Positions 32,120-33,542 of a stretch of DNA of 33,542 nt are shown piece after piece; position 1 is the stretch's first letter; each line of letters begins with the position of its first letter. Origin of the DNA: Robiginitomaculum sp. Its GTDB lineage: Bacteria > Pseudomonadota > Alphaproteobacteria > Caulobacterales > Maricaulaceae. The position numbers were made by a program, and so were the translations under genes. Location: NCBI GenBank assembly GCA_016763315.1, contig JAESTZ010000022.1:1-33542 (forward strand). The letters are read 5' to 3'. The notes beneath the pieces are model-generated. The model was given only the letters and a program-made list of their open reading frames with translations. It had not been told where the DNA came from and ran no database searches.

Positions 32120-32974
32120 TCATTTCATTTGAGCCCGTTTAAACGTCAAGTTCCAAGTCATAGAGCAACCTCTAACAAATCCGCATAGGAAAAGGTACGG
32201 AATTGCTTTATATTTTTTCTGTAAAATCGCTGATGCAGACCTGATAAACGGATAACGAATAAATAGATGAAAGAACATCGATGGCGCACGGGATCGGTGT
32301 TTGTAACAAAATTCGGCATCGCCAATTCCATACCATGCAAATTTCTTCACATAATCGCCAAATGAGGCGAAGTGTTCCTGCATTACTCTGGTTCTGCCTG
32401 AGCCAAATGAAAAACCGTCAATTTGTGACAGCCGATAGAAAAAGTCTGCGTCATCCTTGTGTTTTGTGATATTTGCGTCAAACTTGTTTACTGCAAACAC
32501 TCGCGACCGATACATTGTTGGCGCAGTACCGATCATGGTTTTTTTACCCGGATGGTTCAAAAATACATCAAATGCCTGATTTTCGGCCGCTGGCCAAAAA
32601 CCGGTATCCTCAATGCCCAAATCCGCCTGCACCACATCAAGATCAAATTCACGTAAATCCATATAAAGCCCTTGCAAAGTATCAGGCAATATCCGGTGAT
32701 CTGCATCAATCATTGCAATCAGATCATAGCTGCAAGCATCAATTCCAACTTGCCGGTCTGCGGTTAACGAACCAGACATCGAGACAATTACATTGTCCGT
32801 AAACTCTTTAGCTATCGCCACCGTTTCATCATCAGAATTACCATCAACCACGATTATTTCATCAGGTTTAGCAGCGATAATGCTTTGCAATGATTTACGA
32901 ATTCGTTTGGCTTCATTACGGGCGCACAAAACCACCGAAACCTTTGGCATATCCATTTGATCTGTTTTGCTCAT
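32120..32974 (-). CDS. Family 2 glycosyltransferase
   Basis: A 284-residue GT2. The nucleotide-sugar domain starts VSVVLCARNEAKRIRKSL, with EIIVVDGNSDDET (~39) and the metal-binding DAD (D90-A-D92 in AMIDADHRILP). EDTGFWPAAENQAFD and DADFFYRLSQIDGFSFG follow in the acceptor region. There is a hydrophobic stretch near the end (AIPYLFLCGFVRGC) but no clear multi-TM region. It could act in polysaccharide or glycolipid synthesis; the sugar is unknown. It is convergent with the carbonic anhydrase with a 2-nt gap. Confidence 0.9.
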   Translation of the reverse strand: MSKTDQMDMPKVSVVLCARNEAKRIRKSLQSIIAAKPDEIIVVDGNSDDETVAIAKEFTDNVIVSMSGSLTADRQVGIDACSYDLIAMIDADHRILPDTLQGLYMDLREFDLDVVQADLGIEDTGFWPAAENQAFDVFLNHPGKKTMIGTAPTMYRSRVFAVNKFDANITKHKDDADFFYRLSQIDGFSFGSGRTRVMQEHFASFGDYVKKFAWYGIGDAEFCYKHRSRAPSMFFHLFIRYPFIRSASAILQKKYKAIPYLFLCGFVRGCSMTWNLTFKRAQMK

Positions 32975-33101
32975 TTACCAACTTTGAACAGATATATCTT
33001 AATCAATAGTGCAGAGCCCTGAAATTGCCGCCCATTGTGGCAAAAACCACGTGAATAAAAAACTATCGTCAATTTTGAGCAATCTTTCCATTCGATAATC
33101 C

Positions 33102-33440
33102 TTAAAAAAGTCAGCGAGAAGCAATATTGTTTTTACGCATTACCAAAGAAACTCCTTGGCAGAAGCCATGTTTCATTCGTTTTGTCTCGTATTCACAATA
33201 TCAAACAGCCGCAAACAGGTGAGTTTTGACCTGTTGCAAGACCATTATAGCAAGCGAGGGTGTTGCGGGCATGCTTGAAACTTATCCCCACAGCTCAAGG
33301 GTAGATAAGGGTCAATGAGTGCTAAATCTTTGCGAGTTAACCCTTACTCGAAGTAACTTCTTTGCCAATGAGTGCTAATTAAGTATCAAGCAGTAGTACA
33401 AGCAAGACCCTTGTTCACCCTTCTTTTGTCTCGCGGCAGT
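33102..33440 (+). repeat. Long structured intergenic repeat, copy 2
   Basis: Matches 4911-5310, but without the 70-nt inserted module. Stem CAGGT (33216-33220) / ACCTG (33229-33233) extends through GCAA (33211-33214) / TTGC (33234-33237) past one bulged A. It occupies the same place as the copy 1 stem although its sequence differs. CAAGC (33251-33255) / GCTTG (33273-33277) forms the second stem. An ATGAGTGCTAA motif occurs twice (about 33315 and 33369). It lies in the gene-free stretch 32975-33542. Confidence 0.75.
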
Positions 33441-33475
33441 GTGCTTCGCACTTGCCTGCGACGGCGCGGCAAACG
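33422..33475 (+). repeat. GC-rich TCTCGCGGCA...CGACGGCGCGGC repeat, partial copy
   Basis: It carries TTTTGTCTCGCGGCA and GCCTGCGACGGCGCGGC, matching 10943-11056 in inverse orientation. The two modules are joined here by a different short stretch (GTGTGCTTCGCACTT, itself a small palindrome). It directly follows the long repeat copy 2, as the start of it does at 5295-5308 after copy 1. Confidence 0.65.
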
Positions 33476-33542
33476 ATTGCTGAGGCGCAGTCGCACCTAG
33501 TTAGTAATGGTTTTGTGGCAATAGGACTCCCTCTCCCTGTTC

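Noticed and set aside
1-33542. tRNA, rRNA or CRISPR arrays
   Set aside because: None seen; the repeats present are dispersed and not regularly spaced.

Overview
This window is about 33.5 kb of a fairly AT-rich alphaproteobacterial chromosome, most likely from a low-GC member of the Caulobacterales/Hyphomonadaceae group. Three things point there. First, flbT-flaF sits next to a cluster of short (~275 aa) flagellins, each behind a sigma-54 promoter. Second, there is an adjacent divK-pleD pair; the PleD copy places D53, the RxxD inhibitory site (359-362) and GGEEF (368-372) at the residue numbers I recall for Caulobacter PleD. Third, clpS-clpA and several palindromic intergenic repeats look like families common in alphaproteobacteria. 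The assignment is inferred from gene content, not from a marker gene search.

Layout. 1-4716 is a flagellar filament island: the end of flbT, flaF, flagellin 1, flagellin 2, flaG and flagellin 3. Each flagellin has a GG-N10-GC (-24/-12) promoter and is followed by a clear stem-loop terminator. FlbT is known in Caulobacter to act on the flagellin mRNA leader, and two of the three leaders here carry compact hairpins with AAA loops. 4717-5705 is a gene-free kilobase packed with dispersed repeats. 5706-10922 is a tightly overlapping operon: a membrane M28 peptidase, RNase R and a Nudix hydrolase. A divergent pair follows: a D-Ala-D-Ala carboxypeptidase with a SPOR domain on the minus strand, and clpS-clpA on the plus strand. 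15290-17626 is a visibly AT-richer restriction-modification cassette. Its methyltransferase is split by a frameshift that falls at a run of seven C, so it could be a phase-variable R-M system, a decayed gene or a sequencing artefact.

17808-21283 holds an MFS transporter and rpmG (plus strand) converging on divK-pleD (minus strand), the cell-cycle/c-di-GMP regulators. DNA polymerase IV (21284-22558) is divergent from divK. A minus-strand pair follows: a TonB-domain protein and an M3 peptidase lipoprotein (22791-26088). Then come an APC permease with a Met/Asp-rich tail, a convergent alpha/beta hydrolase with a MerR-type promoter, and the run RidA, DUF2007-like, FemAB-like acyltransferase, HIT, beta-carbonic anhydrase. 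A minus-strand family 2 glycosyltransferase is the last gene. The final ~570 bases are again repeat DNA.

The most unusual content is non-coding. One ~330 bp intergenic element occurs near both ends of the window, aligning without gaps over about 200 bp and keeping stems despite sequence change. A 109 bp hairpin-plus-tail repeat occurs three times in the same orientation. At least three shorter palindromic modules are inserted into or beside these.
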